From Exiguobacterium sp. BMC-KP (lineage in GTDB: Bacteria > Bacillota > Bacilli > Exiguobacteriales > Exiguobacteriaceae), in assembly GCF_001275385.1 (NCBI RefSeq), contig NZ_LGIW01000015.1:1550001-1614000 (forward strand): a stretch of DNA of 64,000 nucleotides, given 5' to 3'. How positions within the stretch are numbered: the stretch's first letter is position 1; every line of letters begins with the position of its first letter. Shown in pieces: positions 8,881 to 18,265 of the stretch. A program made the position numbers and the translations under genes. The notes below the pieces were generated by a model. That model did not search any database and had not been told where the DNA came from. It saw nothing but the letters and a program-made list of their open reading frames with translations.

Positions 8881-9963
8881 TTACCCCTCGTAGATCGCTT
8901 GGACTGTCTCAGCATCAAGGCGTTTCGTGACAGCGACGACTAAATCGACCGCTGCTTCGAAATCGGCTTTATGCATGATCGAGACGTTCGTATGCAAGTA
9001 GCGAATCGGCACTGTCAATGCAAGTGATGGAACACCTGTATTAGACAAGTGGAACTTCGCTGCATCCGTTCCGCCACCTGGCGTTAAGTCCAGTTGATAC
9101 TTGATATTTTCTTCTGTTGCGACTTTCGTCACGAAATCGATCAATCCACGATGCGCGATCATTGTTGCGTCGAACATGATGACTTGAACACCTTCACCGA
9201 GTTTCGACAATGCCTCGCGATCCGTCATTCCTGGTGTATCGCCAGGAATACCTGTATCGACTGCAAACGCAATCGATGGTTTGAGCATATGTGCGACGGT
9301 TTGAGCACCGCGCAATCCGACTTCTTCTTGGACTGTCGCTCCTGCGAAAATCGTGTTTGGATGCCCGTCTGCTTTTAAGCGTTTAATTGCCTCAATGGCG
9401 ATGGCGCAACCAATCCGGTTGTCCCATGCTTTTGCCATCAAGAAATTCTCATTTTTCATCACAGTAAATTCGCAATGTGGAACGACCGTATCACCCGGAC
9501 GAATTCCCCAACCGTCGACTTCTTCTTTAGAGGAAGCACCGATATCGATGAACATGTCCTTGATGTCGACCGGCTTATTGCGCGCTTCCGGTGGTAAAAC
9601 ATGAGGTGGTTTTGCGCCGATTACACCTGGAATGACTTCACCAGATGACGTCACAATATTCATACGCTGTGCCAAGAGGACCTGCCCCCACCAACCACCG
9701 AGTGGCTGGAAACGAAGAAATCCTTTTTCATCGATCTTCGTAACCATGAATCCGACTTCATCCATGTGAGCAGCAATCAAAACGCGTGGTGCATCTTCGC
9801 CTGCGCCTTTATGTTCCGCAAACAGACTTCCGAGACCATCTTGATGAAACGCTTCTGCATGGGGTTCCAAATATTCACGCATGAGGCTCCGGACTTCCTT
9901 TTCGTTTCCCGGTACACCTGTTGCGTCCGTAAGACGTTTTAGCATATGTAATTGTTCATTCAT
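8881..9963 (-). CDS. ysdC: M42 family metallo-aminopeptidase
   Basis: 360 aa, the typical M42 length. The di-metal site residues can be seen: His in AAHMDEVGF, Asp in AWDNRIG (bridging), the Glu pair in QEEVGLRG (catalytic base and ligand), Asp in VDTGIPGD, and His in RYLHTNVS. M42 enzymes form dodecameric tetrahedral cytosolic aminopeptidases that trim short peptides; older annotations call them endoglucanase/cellulase M, which the fold does not support. The name ysdC is by similarity and context (near rplT, as in B. subtilis). The dUTPase gene lies 12 bp upstream and the SAM-dependent RNA methyltransferase gene 8 bp downstream. Confidence 0.88.
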   Translation of the reverse strand: MNEQLHMLKRLTDATGVPGNEKEVRSLMREYLEPHAEAFHQDGLGSLFAEHKGAGEDAPRVLIAAHMDEVGFMVTKIDEKGFLRFQPLGGWWGQVLLAQRMNIVTSSGEVIPGVIGAKPPHVLPPEARNKPVDIKDMFIDIGASSKEEVDGWGIRPGDTVVPHCEFTVMKNENFLMAKAWDNRIGCAIAIEAIKRLKADGHPNTIFAGATVQEEVGLRGAQTVAHMLKPSIAFAVDTGIPGDTPGMTDREALSKLGEGVQVIMFDATMIAHRGLIDFVTKVATEENIKYQLDLTPGGGTDAAKFHLSNTGVPSLALTVPIRYLHTNVSIMHKADFEAAVDLVVAVTKRLDAETVQAIYEG

Positions 9964-9975
9964 CTGATTTCCTCC

Positions 9976-10458
9976 TTAGTAACCGTTGTCTTGTCGCACA
10001 TGGTTTGCTTCATTTTTAGAAATGTAAGCCTTGAAAATCATATCCTGTGTAAAGCCTAGTGTAGCACCTAAGGCGAGGTATGCACCAATCAGAACATCAT
10101 AACTTTGTTCCGTTCGCGAAATCGCGAAGACGTTCGTTTTGTTATAGACATCTAAAAAGGCATCTGTTGCCGTCAAATAAAAATCACCTTCTGCAAAATG
10201 ATTCTTCTTGTACTCAAGTGCTAGACCTAGTGAGAGTAGAAAATGGACGCCATCGACATATTCCTCAAGAATTGTGACTTGAGCGGATGGTCCCTTCTTC
10301 GACCAGAACTTGAAGCAACGTGTCTCATTCGCAAGTTCACCGAGTTCGACCAATAAGGCGAGCAACCGCTCGTCGAATTGATTGCCTGTCAATTGATGTT
10401 CTGACTGAATCCGTTTATCCAACTGTTCTTGCATCTCAAAAAGTGTCAACCAATCCAT
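9976..10458 (-). CDS. Dimeric all-alpha dUTP diphosphatase
   Basis: 160 aa, all-helical by pattern. The MazG-like metal-binding motif is clear: LLVELGELANETRCFKFW (about residues 36-53), then EEYVDGVHFLLSLGL (about 68-82), giving the ExxE...ExxD ligands for Mg2+. The family (dUTPase_2) hydrolyses dUTP to dUMP and PPi, keeping uracil out of DNA and feeding dTMP synthesis. Basic K/W residues after the first motif (KFWSKKGPS) are family-typical. It heads a three-gene unit with the M42 peptidase and ysgA. Confidence 0.85.
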   Translation of the reverse strand: MDWLTLFEMQEQLDKRIQSEHQLTGNQFDERLLALLVELGELANETRCFKFWSKKGPSAQVTILEEYVDGVHFLLSLGLALEYKKNHFAEGDFYLTATDAFLDVYNKTNVFAISRTEQSYDVLIGAYLALGATLGFTQDMIFKAYISKNEANHVRQDNGY

Positions 10459-10531
10459 CTTTAATTCTCCTTCTATCTAAAAAAATCATATGACCGTCTA
10501 TCGACGTGCCCTCTTATTTTATCATTAAATC

Positions 10532-10565
10532 GAAAAAAACGTCGGAGAATTAAATTCCCCGACGA
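10532..10565 (-). terminator. Terminator after rplT
   Basis: The stem CGTCGG...CCGACG is extended by an AT-rich inner pairing, and a T-run on the minus strand lies at 10533-10539. Confidence 0.75.
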
Positions 10566-10575
10566 ATTGTAGAAC

Positions 10576-10935
10576 TTAAGCGTTCAATTTTGCTTTTGCT
10601 GTGTCAGCAAGTGAAGCAAATGCAGTTGCATCTGTAACTGCGAGGTCAGCGAGCATCTTACGGTTAACGTCGATACCTGCTAATTTAAGACCATGCATCA
10701 TGCGGCTGTAAGAAAGACCGTTGATACGTGCTGCCGCATTGATCCGAGTGATCCAGAGGCGACGGAAGTCACGTTTCTTTTGACGACGGTCACGGTAAGC
10801 GTACATGAGAGATTTCATGACTTGCTGTTTCGCAACCTTGAAGAGTGTATGTTTCGAGCCGTAGTAGCCCTTAGCTAATTTGAGTTGTTTTTTACGACGT
10901 TGACGAGTCGTATATCCGCCTTTTACGCGTGGCAT
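10576..10935 (-). CDS. rplT: 50S ribosomal protein L20
   Basis: 119 aa, full length. The basic N-terminus ([20 protein letters not shown]) and the conserved core [20 protein letters not shown] are unmistakable. L20 binds 23S rRNA early in 50S assembly and, in B. subtilis, also binds the infC leader to repress its own operon. It is last in infC-rpmI-rplT and is followed by a terminator. Confidence 0.98.
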   Translation of the reverse strand: MPRVKGGYTTRQRRKKQLKLAKGYYGSKHTLFKVAKQQVMKSLMYAYRDRRQKKRDFRRLWITRINAAARINGLSYSRMMHGLKLAGIDVNRKMLADLAVTDATAFASLADTAKAKLNA

Positions 10936-10972
10936 ATAAATTCCCTCCTAAATCTGTATACGATTGGATAAA

Positions 10973-11167
10973 TTACTTCGCGATCATGTGACGGATGCGT
11001 TTGAAGTCACCCGTAGATACCATGCTAGCTTTACGTAATTTACGTTTCGCTTTTGTTGATTTGTTACCGAACAAGTGGCTTGTGTAAGCACGACCACGTT
11101 TCAATTTGCCAGAAGCAGTACGTTTGAAACGTTTAGAAGCACCGCGGTGCGATTTCATTTTAGGCAT
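10973..11167 (-). CDS. rpmI: 50S ribosomal protein L35
   Basis: 64 aa. [20 protein letters not shown] at the start and a C-terminus ending in RHMIAK are typical of L35, a small basic protein of the 50S subunit. It lies 27 bp after infC and 37 bp before rplT, the universal bacterial order. Confidence 0.98.
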   Translation of the reverse strand: MPKMKSHRGASKRFKRTASGKLKRGRAYTSHLFGNKSTKAKRKLRKASMVSTGDFKRIRHMIAK

Positions 11168-11194
11168 GAGAGATTCCCTCCTACTTCGATTCGA

Positions 11195-11710
11195 TTAGTC
11201 TTCTTTCTTAGGAGCAAGCACGAGGAACATGCTGCGTCCTTCCATCTTCGGTCTCTGTTCCACAACACCGAACTCACTTAAATCCGTTGCGAGGCGTTCG
11301 AGAACGCGTCTACCGATTTCCGAGTGAGTGATGGCACGACCGCGGAAACGAATACTCGCTTTCACTTTGTTACCATTCTCCAAGAATTTCTTCGCATTAC
11401 GGAATTTCGTTTGGAAGTCGTTCTCCTCGATTGTCGGGCTAAGACGAACTTCTTTCATCTGAATCACTTTCTGATTCTTCCGAGTTTCTTTGTCCTTCTT
11501 TTGCATCTCGAAACGGTATTTACCGTAGTCCATGATCTTACAAACTGGCGGCGTCGCTTGTGGAGCGACCATGACGAGGTCAAGTTCCGCTTCCTCAGCG
11601 AGACGTAACGCTTCGTTGCGTGATTGGACACCTAGTTGAGCACCATCCGCTCCGATAAGACGAACTTCTCGGGCACGGATGCTTTCATTGATTAACAGAT
11701 CTTTGCTAAT
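11195..11710 (-). CDS. infC: Translation initiation factor IF-3 (AUU start)
   Basis: 171 aa when started at ATT (11708-11710): the protein then begins [18 protein letters not shown] after the initiator, matching the family. GGAGGT lies 7 nt upstream of this ATT. The nearest in-frame ATG (11725) overlaps the Shine-Dalgarno itself and would have none of its own, so it is unlikely. IF-3 binds the 30S subunit, discriminates initiator codon and tRNA, and rejects non-canonical starts; an AUU start lets it limit its own translation. The N-domain, the linker ([20 protein letters not shown]) and the C-domain ([13 protein letters not shown]-like [13 protein letters not shown]) are complete. Confidence 0.93.
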   Translation of the reverse strand: MSKDLLINESIRAREVRLIGADGAQLGVQSRNEALRLAEEAELDLVMVAPQATPPVCKIMDYGKYRFEMQKKDKETRKNQKVIQMKEVRLSPTIEENDFQTKFRNAKKFLENGNKVKASIRFRGRAITHSEIGRRVLERLATDLSEFGVVEQRPKMEGRSMFLVLAPKKED

Positions 11711-11912
11711 GGTTAGCACCTCCATCGTGCATTGCACGAAAAATGAATGATAGAAAACGCTATAAAAAAAGCGTCGGCAGTTTTTCCCGCCCACACTCAT
11801 AAGGAACGCCAAGGCACAGCATTCGCTATACATTGCGTATCTTCATGATGAACCAGTACGAGTTATCGTACATGGTGAGAAGCGGGATGCTTCTGCTTTG
11901 TTGTCATTTCAC
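11711..11912 (-). ncRNA. L20-type leader of the infC-rpmI-rplT operon
   Basis: About 200 nt of leader separate the promoter from infC. Near its end the minus strand reads GGCGGGAAAAACTGCC, a short hairpin, then GACGC and a T7 tract (about 11763-11795), which together look like an intrinsic terminator. Upstream arms could form alternative pairings. In Bacillus this leader is bound by L20, which causes premature termination. The assignment rests on position, operon and the terminator-like end, not on a covariance match. Confidence 0.65.
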
Positions 11913-11918
11913 TTTGCT

Positions 11919-11948
11919 ATCATAGCACTTGTTTTCCCGTGATGTCAA
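11919..11948 (-). promoter_or_regulatory. Strong promoter of the infC operon
   Basis: On the minus strand TTGACA (11943-11948) and TATGAT (11919-11924) are 18 bp apart, near consensus. It sits 208 bp upstream of the infC start and defines the leader. Between this promoter and the catalase promoter (about 11950-12100) I see no gene. Confidence 0.85.
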
Positions 11949-12102
11949 GCCGCTTTCTATGTTCTTACTGAACGTTGCTCACATACTTGATTATAATAGC
12001 AATCCTTTGGCGGATAAGCAAGAAGTTTCTAACCTGTTTTTCACGGGTACATTCATAATGTGCAAAAAAAGATTCAGAACATTCGCAAGCAAAACTGTTT
12101 AT

Positions 12103-12126
12103 TTAGAATGATTATTGTTTTATAAT
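12103..12126 (+). promoter_or_regulatory. katA promoter with PerR-like box
   Basis: A consensus TATAAT at 12121-12126 lies 34 bp before the katA start. Directly before it, TTAGAATGATTATTG (12103-12117) matches 11 of 14 fixed positions of the Bacillus PerR box TTATAATnATTATAA. PerR is the peroxide-sensing repressor of katA in Bacillus, so the site fits. No perR gene is in this window. Confidence 0.65.
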
Positions 12127-12159
12127 TAATTTAATCTTACATAAAGGGGAGAATAACAG

Positions 12160-13629
12160 ATGAATGAAAAACGATTAACGACCAATCAAGGTGTACCAAT
12201 CGGTGACAATCAGAATTCACGTACGGCTGGACGTCGTGGACCGACATTGTTAGAAGACTATCAATTAATTGAAAAGATGGCCCATTTCGACCGGGAACGT
12301 GTACCTGAGCGTGTCGTACATGCTCGTGGATTCGGTGCTCACGGTGTCTTCACTGTCAAAAATTCGATGAAAAAGTACACGAAAGCAGCGTTTTTACAAG
12401 AAGAAGGTACGGAAGTTCCTGTCTTTGCCCGCTTCTCGACTGTTATTCACGGCACACACTCTCCAGAGACGTTACGTGACCCACGCGGTTTCTCTGTTAA
12501 GTTCTATACAGAAGAAGGAAACTGGGATTTCGTCGGGAACAACCTTCCTGTCTTCTTTATTCGTGACGCAATGAAGTTTCCGGATATGGTCCATTCACTC
12601 AAACCAGATCCACGCACGAATATTCAAGATCCTGACCGTTATTGGGATTTCATGACGCTTCGTCCAGAATCGACGAATATGCTCATGCATCTCTTTACAG
12701 ATGAAGGGATTCCTGCAAGCTACCGTAAAATGCGTGGTTCTTCCGTCCACTCGTTTAAATGGGTGAATGCACACGGTAACACGGTTTATGTGAAACTACG
12801 CTGGGTACCAAAAGCTGGTGTTCACAATCTCTCAGCTGAAGAAGCAACAGAGATTCAAGGAAAAGACTTCAACCATGCTTCAAACGATACATTCCAAGCA
12901 ATTGAAGACGGTGATTACCCGGAATGGGATCTGTTCGTACAGGTACTCGATCCGGCTGACGTCGATCAGTTCGATTTCGATCCGCTCGATGCGACAAAAG
13001 ATTGGTTCGAAGATGTCATCCCATTCCAACACGTCGGTACAATGACATTGAACAAAAATGTCGATAACTACTTTGCTGAAACGGAATCAGTTGGTTTTAA
13101 CCCAGGTGTCTTGATTCCAGGTATGTTGCCATCTGAAGATAAGTTATTACAAGGTCGCTTGTTCTCTTACTCAGATACACAACGCTATCGTATTGGTACG
13201 AACTACCAACAACTTCCGATCAACTGTCCGTTTGCACAAGTGAACAACTACCAACGTGACGGTGCAATGCCGGTTGGTCAGCAAACGAGTCCGGTCAACT
13301 ATGAACCGAACCGTTATCAAGAAGAACCAAAAGAGACACCAGAGTACACGGAAGAAAATCAACCGTTGCTTGATGATAAACATGGTCGTCTCGAAATCGA
13401 GAAGACGAACAACTTCGGTCAAGCCGGCGAAGTCTACCGCCGGATGACGGAAGAAGAGCAAGCGGCTCTCTTGAAAAACCTCGTTAATGATCTCGAGCAA
13501 GTGCGCCATGAGAACACGGTTTTACTTGCGATTTGTAACTTCTATCGCGCCGATGCTTCACTCGGTCAGAAGCTATCAGAAGCGCTTCAAGTCGATATCG
13601 AACCATTCTTGCAACAAATGCGTTCATAA
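12160..13629 (+). CDS. katA: Monofunctional heme catalase
   Basis: 489 aa, a small-subunit (clade 3 size) catalase that converts hydrogen peroxide to water and oxygen. The distal catalytic His is in FDRERVPERVVHARGFGAHG (about residues 43-62), the distal Asn in WDFVGNNLPVFFIRDA, and the proximal heme-ligand Tyr in RLFSYSDTQRYRIGTN. The NADPH-binding region is of normal length. The start at 12160 follows AAAGGGGAGA. The gene is monocistronic, between a PerR-like promoter and a terminator. Exiguobacterium strains are noted for very active catalases, which fits the suggested genus. Confidence 0.97.
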   Translation: MNEKRLTTNQGVPIGDNQNSRTAGRRGPTLLEDYQLIEKMAHFDRERVPERVVHARGFGAHGVFTVKNSMKKYTKAAFLQEEGTEVPVFARFSTVIHGTHSPETLRDPRGFSVKFYTEEGNWDFVGNNLPVFFIRDAMKFPDMVHSLKPDPRTNIQDPDRYWDFMTLRPESTNMLMHLFTDEGIPASYRKMRGSSVHSFKWVNAHGNTVYVKLRWVPKAGVHNLSAEEATEIQGKDFNHASNDTFQAIEDGDYPEWDLFVQVLDPADVDQFDFDPLDATKDWFEDVIPFQHVGTMTLNKNVDNYFAETESVGFNPGVLIPGMLPSEDKLLQGRLFSYSDTQRYRIGTNYQQLPINCPFAQVNNYQRDGAMPVGQQTSPVNYEPNRYQEEPKETPEYTEENQPLLDDKHGRLEIEKTNNFGQAGEVYRRMTEEEQAALLKNLVNDLEQVRHENTVLLAICNFYRADASLGQKLSEALQVDIEPFLQQMRS

Positions 13630-13633
13630 TTAC

Positions 13634-13675
13634 AAAACAAGCACCCTTGACTTCTGTCTTGGGTGCTTGTTTTTA
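13634..13675. terminator. Terminator between katA and the beta-helix gene
   Basis: The arms AAGCACCC and GGGTGCTT, extended inward by GAC/GTC, are flanked by A-run and T-run. It serves katA and reads symmetrically for the convergent gene, whose stop overlaps its edge. Confidence 0.8.
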
Positions 13676-13677
13676 GT

Positions 13678-14889
13678 TTAATATGAAACGAAGTCGTACC
13701 GCTCGGCTGTTGCATACGTATATTCATTCAACTTCGTGAACAAAACAATTTTTCCTAACCCAACATCTTTGACACTATTTTGTTGCATGTATTGTTTCTC
13801 TGTTTCCGTAAAGGTATTGTAAATCGGTGCATATCCGTCACTTTGGAATGGTTGCATCTGAATGGCACGATCGGCGTTTTCGAATGTATTATAGCGAATC
13901 GTCCCGCCAATGATACCTCGACCTAAAATCGTCATCGCCTTTCCATCAGCCCGGTGTACATCTCGAATCGTATTGTTGATGACAGTTGGATTTTTCCAGT
14001 TCATCATCGAAATGGCATAATCCTTCGTTTTTTCGATTAAGTTGTTTTCGATCCGGATATTCGTGTGTAAACGATTCTCTGTATATTGATGTGTTCCGAT
14101 GGCGACATTGATATTGGAAAAGATATTATTACGAATTGTAATATCCGTATTCGGAGTACCATCTTGGACAGACCACTTCCACGGAAAACCCTTCGTGATT
14201 GGATCCGGTGTATCTAAGTTGATCGATTCGTTTGGTCCCGTATTCGCTATCATCGTCGCATCCACGAACTTCATATTTTCAATCGTCGCGTTTTTCGTCG
14301 CATCTAACTCCATCGCATGTGATCCTTTTTGATTACGGACCGTGATGCCACCGATGTATAAGTTTTGGTTATGCGCGATCGCAAAGGCAGATCCTCGTGA
14401 AAAACCGTTTAGGTCAATCTGGGCATTTCCCTTTCCGATGATCCGTGCATTCTTTGTACCATTATATTTCGACATTTTTGTATTTAGACGTAACACAGAT
14501 GGTGCCACTAGATCAAAAACACTCGTCGTCGCGCTGATTTTCGACGTCCCCGTTTCAGATGTCTTTTTGATGATGACCCCATCTTCTAAAATGACTGTCG
14601 TATTCGATGGAATCCCGACACGTAGAGGGGAAAGATATGTTCCTTTTGATAAAATAAGCGTACCTCCCCCTTCTTTTTCAAGTCTTTCTAAATAAGAACG
14701 CATCGTATAGTGATTCCGGGTTTTCGCATTGTATGTCGTGTACTTTCGAATTAAAGGATCAATCGCTTCCGTTTTAGGTGTAATGCGATATGTCTTTTTA
14801 GTTGTAGCTGCTTTTGGCTGTTCAACGGAACATCCCATGAACAAGATTGAAGCAGCAAGCGTAAGCGGTAGTGTTCGTTTCAATGTCAT
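13678..14889 (-). CDS. Putative lipoprotein with right-handed beta-helix (pectate-lyase-like) fold
   Basis: 403 aa. The N-terminus MTLKRTLPLTLAASILFMGC is a lipoprotein signal peptide with a lipobox ending in FMGC (Cys about residue 20), so the protein should be anchored outside the membrane. The body has repeated short beta-coil units rich in N and I (for example ATIENMKFVDATMIANTG, DITIRNNIFSNINVAIG, TVINNTIRDVHRADG), the pattern of parallel beta-helix proteins such as pectate lyases and GH28-like enzymes. GGGTLILSKGTYLSPLRV near residue 75 is typical of the Pectate_lyase_3 entry strand. No catalytic residues can be assigned. It could be a polysaccharide-degrading enzyme or an adhesin-like binding protein. 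It is not in an operon. Confidence 0.7.
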   Translation of the reverse strand: MTLKRTLPLTLAASILFMGCSVEQPKAATTKKTYRITPKTEAIDPLIRKYTTYNAKTRNHYTMRSYLERLEKEGGGTLILSKGTYLSPLRVGIPSNTTVILEDGVIIKKTSETGTSKISATTSVFDLVAPSVLRLNTKMSKYNGTKNARIIGKGNAQIDLNGFSRGSAFAIAHNQNLYIGGITVRNQKGSHAMELDATKNATIENMKFVDATMIANTGPNESINLDTPDPITKGFPWKWSVQDGTPNTDITIRNNIFSNINVAIGTHQYTENRLHTNIRIENNLIEKTKDYAISMMNWKNPTVINNTIRDVHRADGKAMTILGRGIIGGTIRYNTFENADRAIQMQPFQSDGYAPIYNTFTETEKQYMQQNSVKDVGLGKIVLFTKLNEYTYATAERYDFVSY

Positions 14890-15037
14890 ACTTCCTTTCC
14901 ACGTCGTAAAACAAATTTATCCATTTCCCATTACATTCTAATCGTTTTCCAAATAAAAATAAATATTTCCATCTTCTTTTTTTAAAACTAACTCTCTCTT
15001 CTTTATCGGATAAACTGCATTTGATTTAAAGGACATA

Positions 15038-15074
15038 CAAAAAACCGATCATCCCATAAAGTGGACAACCGGTT
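15038..15074 (-). terminator. Terminator after thrS
   Basis: On the minus strand a 12-bp stem beginning AACCGGTTGTCC (with G-U pairs) is followed by a T-run. Confidence 0.75.
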
Positions 15075-15082
15075 ATATTTCA

Positions 15083-17023
15083 TTATTTTGAACGGTTTGC
15101 GATTTCTTGCTCTAAATCTGCAACGAATTGTTCGAGTGATGCATTACTCGAATCTTTTGAACCGTAGCGACGAATGTTGACTTCGCGTGCTTCTACTTCT
15201 TTGTCACCTAAAACGAGCATGACCGGTACTTTATTGACTTGTGCTTCACGGATACGATAACCGAGTTTCTCGTCACGGAAATCTGTTTCGACGCGGATTC
15301 CCTTTTTCAACAGGATCGCTTTGATTTCACGGGCATAGTCTTCATGAACACCAGAAACCGGAATCAATTTCACCTGAACGGGTGCGAGCCATGTTGGGAA
15401 CGCTCCTTTGTATTCTTCAATCAAGTAAGCAACGAATCGTTCCATTGTTGATACTACACCTCGGTGTAAGACGACTGGACGGTGATCTTGTCCGTCGTTA
15501 CCTTTGTATGTCAATTCGAATCGCTCTGGTAAGAGGAAGTCGAGTTGAACTGTTGAGAGCGTCTCATCTTTGCCAAGTGCTGTTCGAACTTGAACGTCAA
15601 GCTTCGGTCCGTAGAATGCGGCTTCGCCTTCTGCTTCGAAGTATTCGAGTTCGAGCTCATCCATTGTTTCTTTCAGCTCACGCTGCGCCATTTCCCAAAT
15701 TGCATCGTTATCGAAGTACTTCTCTTTATCCGCTGGGTCACGATACGAAAGACGGAACTTGTAATCTGTAATCCCGAAGTCGGCATAGACTTCTTGAATG
15801 AGATGAACGATTGCTTTGAACTCGTCTTTCATTTGGTCAGGACGGACGAACGTGTGCCCATCGTTGAGAACCATGTAACGAACACGTTGGAGTCCAGTTA
15901 AGGCACCAGACATCTCATACCGGTGCATGCCACCAAGCTCAGCGACACGAAGCGGTAAATCACGGTACGAACGTGGTTCATTCTTGTAGACCATCATATG
16001 GTGCGGACAGTTCATTGGACGAAGAACGAGTTCTTCGTTATCCATCTCCATTTTCGGGAACATGTCATCTTGATAATGATCCCAATGACCCGATGTTTTG
16101 TACAAATCAACTGAACCAAGAACTGGTGTGTAGACATGCTCATAGCCAAGTTCGAGTTCTTTATCAACGATATAACGCTCGACTGTCCGACGGATGGCTG
16201 CCCCTTTTGGTAACCACATTGGGAGTCCTTGACCAACTTCTTGAGAAGTGAAGAATAAGCCAAGTTCTTTACCGAGCTTACGGTGATCGCGCTCTTTCGC
16301 TTCAGCGAGGAAGTGGAGATGTTGTTTCAACTGATCTTTTGTTGCCCATGCTGTACCGTAAATCCGTTGAAGCATCTTGTTTTTTGAATCACCACGCCAG
16401 TAAGCACCAGCAATGCTCATCAATTTGAAGACTTGTAACTTCGCTGTTGCTGGCACATGTGGTCCACGGCAGAGATCGAAGAATTCGCCTTGACGGTAAA
16501 TTGTCAAATCCTGATCAGCAGGAATCGATTCGATCAATTCAACTTTCAACGGATCGTTGAGTTCTTTATAAATCGCGAGTGCTTCGTCACGTGAGACGAC
16601 TTCGCGTTCGATCGACAAGTTCTCACCCGCGATTTTGTTCATCATCTTCTCGATTTCCGGAAGATCTTCTTCAGTTAGACGACGTTCCATATCGATATCG
16701 TAGTAGAAACCATTCTCGATTGTCGGTCCGATCCCGAGATGAATCGTTTCATCTGGGTACAGGCGTTTGATTGCTTGTGCCATCAAGTGAGCCGATGAGT
16801 GACGAATCAAGTCGAGACCTTCTTCTGAATCCGGCATGATCAATTCGATTGTGCCATCCTCTTCGATTGGACGACGGTAATCGATTACGTGTCCATTTAG
16901 TTTTGCAGCAAATGCTTTTTTACGAAGTCCTGGGCTGATTGAAGCCGCAACCTCTTCCGCTGTCGTGCCGGCTGCGAATTCCTTTAAAGCGCCATCTGGA
17001 AATGTAAGTGCGATGTTTGACAT
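15083..17023 (-). CDS. thrS: Threonyl-tRNA synthetase
   Basis: 646 aa from the ATG at 17023 ([11 protein letters not shown]), which has AAGGGGG upstream; a further 7 codons are open 5' but lack a ribosome site. The order is TGS domain (about 1-65), an editing-type domain with [12 protein letters not shown] (about 80-220), the class II core with [13 protein letters not shown] (the zinc-ligand Cys and motif 2 area), motif 3 [14 protein letters not shown], and the C-terminal anticodon-binding domain (about 540-646). It charges tRNA-Thr and clears mischarged Ser. It is transcribed alone under a T-box. Confidence 0.97.
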   Translation of the reverse strand: MSNIALTFPDGALKEFAAGTTAEEVAASISPGLRKKAFAAKLNGHVIDYRRPIEEDGTIELIMPDSEEGLDLIRHSSAHLMAQAIKRLYPDETIHLGIGPTIENGFYYDIDMERRLTEEDLPEIEKMMNKIAGENLSIEREVVSRDEALAIYKELNDPLKVELIESIPADQDLTIYRQGEFFDLCRGPHVPATAKLQVFKLMSIAGAYWRGDSKNKMLQRIYGTAWATKDQLKQHLHFLAEAKERDHRKLGKELGLFFTSQEVGQGLPMWLPKGAAIRRTVERYIVDKELELGYEHVYTPVLGSVDLYKTSGHWDHYQDDMFPKMEMDNEELVLRPMNCPHHMMVYKNEPRSYRDLPLRVAELGGMHRYEMSGALTGLQRVRYMVLNDGHTFVRPDQMKDEFKAIVHLIQEVYADFGITDYKFRLSYRDPADKEKYFDNDAIWEMAQRELKETMDELELEYFEAEGEAAFYGPKLDVQVRTALGKDETLSTVQLDFLLPERFELTYKGNDGQDHRPVVLHRGVVSTMERFVAYLIEEYKGAFPTWLAPVQVKLIPVSGVHEDYAREIKAILLKKGIRVETDFRDEKLGYRIREAQVNKVPVMLVLGDKEVEAREVNIRRYGSKDSSNASLEQFVADLEQEIANRSK

Positions 17024-17042
17024 GACTGTTTCCCCCTTATAC

Positions 17043-17293
17043 AAAATAAAAAAGACTCATCCCTAAAAAAGGGACGAGTCTTAATCTCGTGGTACCACCC
17101 TCGTTCCCGCACCAGATGCTGGTTCGGCTCGAACACGCGTTAACGGGCGTGAGGCGCAAACGGATTAGCCCCGTTCGTGCTATGAGGGAGTAAAGACATG
17201 AATGATTCCATGAGAAGCTTCCACCATTCTTCTCTCGCTAGTTTGGTTCATTTCATTCTTCGTATCCTCAATCGTTGCATCGTCTATTGACGT
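17043..17293 (-). ncRNA. T-box riboswitch upstream of thrS
   Basis: The T-box core GAGGGTGGTACCACGAG (minus strand, about 17085-17103) is followed by a terminator with arms AAGACTCGTCCC and its near complement (17049-17082) and a T-run. A possible Thr specifier ACT lies at 17189-17191 in the stem I region; this codon assignment is tentative. The element fills the 312-nt stretch between thrS and dnaI. Confidence 0.92.
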
Positions 17294-17299
17294 GTCATT

Positions 17300-17329
17300 A
17301 GTATAACGAATTCGCTACTTCCTTGACAA
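17300..17329 (-). promoter_or_regulatory. Promoter of the thrS T-box transcript
   Basis: On the minus strand TTGTCA (17324-17329) and TATACT (17300-17305) are 18 bp apart, just after the dnaI stop codon. Confidence 0.75.
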
Positions 17330-17335
17330 GGAAAA

Positions 17336-18253
17336 TTAGTAGCGCCGTCGATTTTCACCGAGGAACTCGATCGGTTGTGTTGTCGTCCGAATTCGTTCCA
17401 TCAGTCGTGCAGCCTTTAACTTATCCCCTTGATCATTCGTAATTCCAAAATGAAGTTCCAATTCATCATAAGACAAGTTTGAGCTGAATAACGTCGGCAG
17501 ACGATGCATCATCCGGTACTGTAAGATGATCCCGAATAATTCATCTCGTACCCACGGACTGATCGACTCCGCACCGATATCATCAATTAATAAGACCGGA
17601 ATCGTTTGGAATCCTTCAAGGAACGTATCAAACGAGTCGGAGCGAATCCGTCGTTTCGCCTCGGCAACAAACCCTGGGGCATGAACGAGAATCGTCGCAA
17701 TTCGTTCTTTTTTCAAAGCATTTCCGATCGCAGCTAAGAGATACGTTTTCCCAACACCAAAGCTCCCGTGTAGATAGAGTCCCTTCACTTGCTCTTTTGA
17801 GCGCAGATGATTCAGGAACTGAGAAGCTGCACGTAAGGCAAGCTTCCGATCCGTCGTCGATAAGTCAAAATCACTAAAGTTCGCATCGCGTACTTCGTCC
17901 GGAAGGAACAGGCTCTTGAATTTTTTCTCAAGTGCGCGTTCATCCTCTCGGTCTTTGAGCGCTTGCGATTTCTCATACGAAACGACGATCTGTCCTTTTT
18001 CGACATGTAGGATCGGCTGATAGCCTTCGATAACGGCTTTATTTTCAATCAGTCGATTGCCATCCATCTGCTCTGCGTATTCATTCAGTTTGAGCATACC
18101 ACGCTCGATCATCCGTTGATCGATTTCCGGATGAGTCCTTAAAAACATGACGACACCTGGATGCGATAACACTCGTTGTTGAATCGCTCGAACCGATTCT
18201 GCGACGTCTGGTCGGCTTAATATTTTTTCGATAGATGATTGGATATGTTCCAT
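17336..18253 (-). CDS. dnaI: Primosomal protein DnaI (helicase loader)
   Basis: 305 aa, the usual DnaI length. The N-terminal part (about 1-130) is the helicase-binding region; the rest is an AAA+ domain with Walker A GSFGVGKTYLLAAIG, Walker B VLLIDDIGAES and a C-terminal arginine-finger region RLMERIRTTTQPI. DnaI loads the replicative helicase onto DNA with DnaB and DnaD. It follows dnaB by 12 bp, as in other bacilli. Confidence 0.95.
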   Translation of the reverse strand: MEHIQSSIEKILSRPDVAESVRAIQQRVLSHPGVVMFLRTHPEIDQRMIERGMLKLNEYAEQMDGNRLIENKAVIEGYQPILHVEKGQIVVSYEKSQALKDREDERALEKKFKSLFLPDEVRDANFSDFDLSTTDRKLALRAASQFLNHLRSKEQVKGLYLHGSFGVGKTYLLAAIGNALKKERIATILVHAPGFVAEAKRRIRSDSFDTFLEGFQTIPVLLIDDIGAESISPWVRDELFGIILQYRMMHRLPTLFSSNLSYDELELHFGITNDQGDKLKAARLMERIRTTTQPIEFLGENRRRY

Positions 18254-18265
18254 GTCCCGACTCCT

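Noticed and set aside
11929-12111. Small plus-strand frame between infC and katA
   Set aside because: No ribosome site and it overlaps the infC promoter and the PerR-like box.
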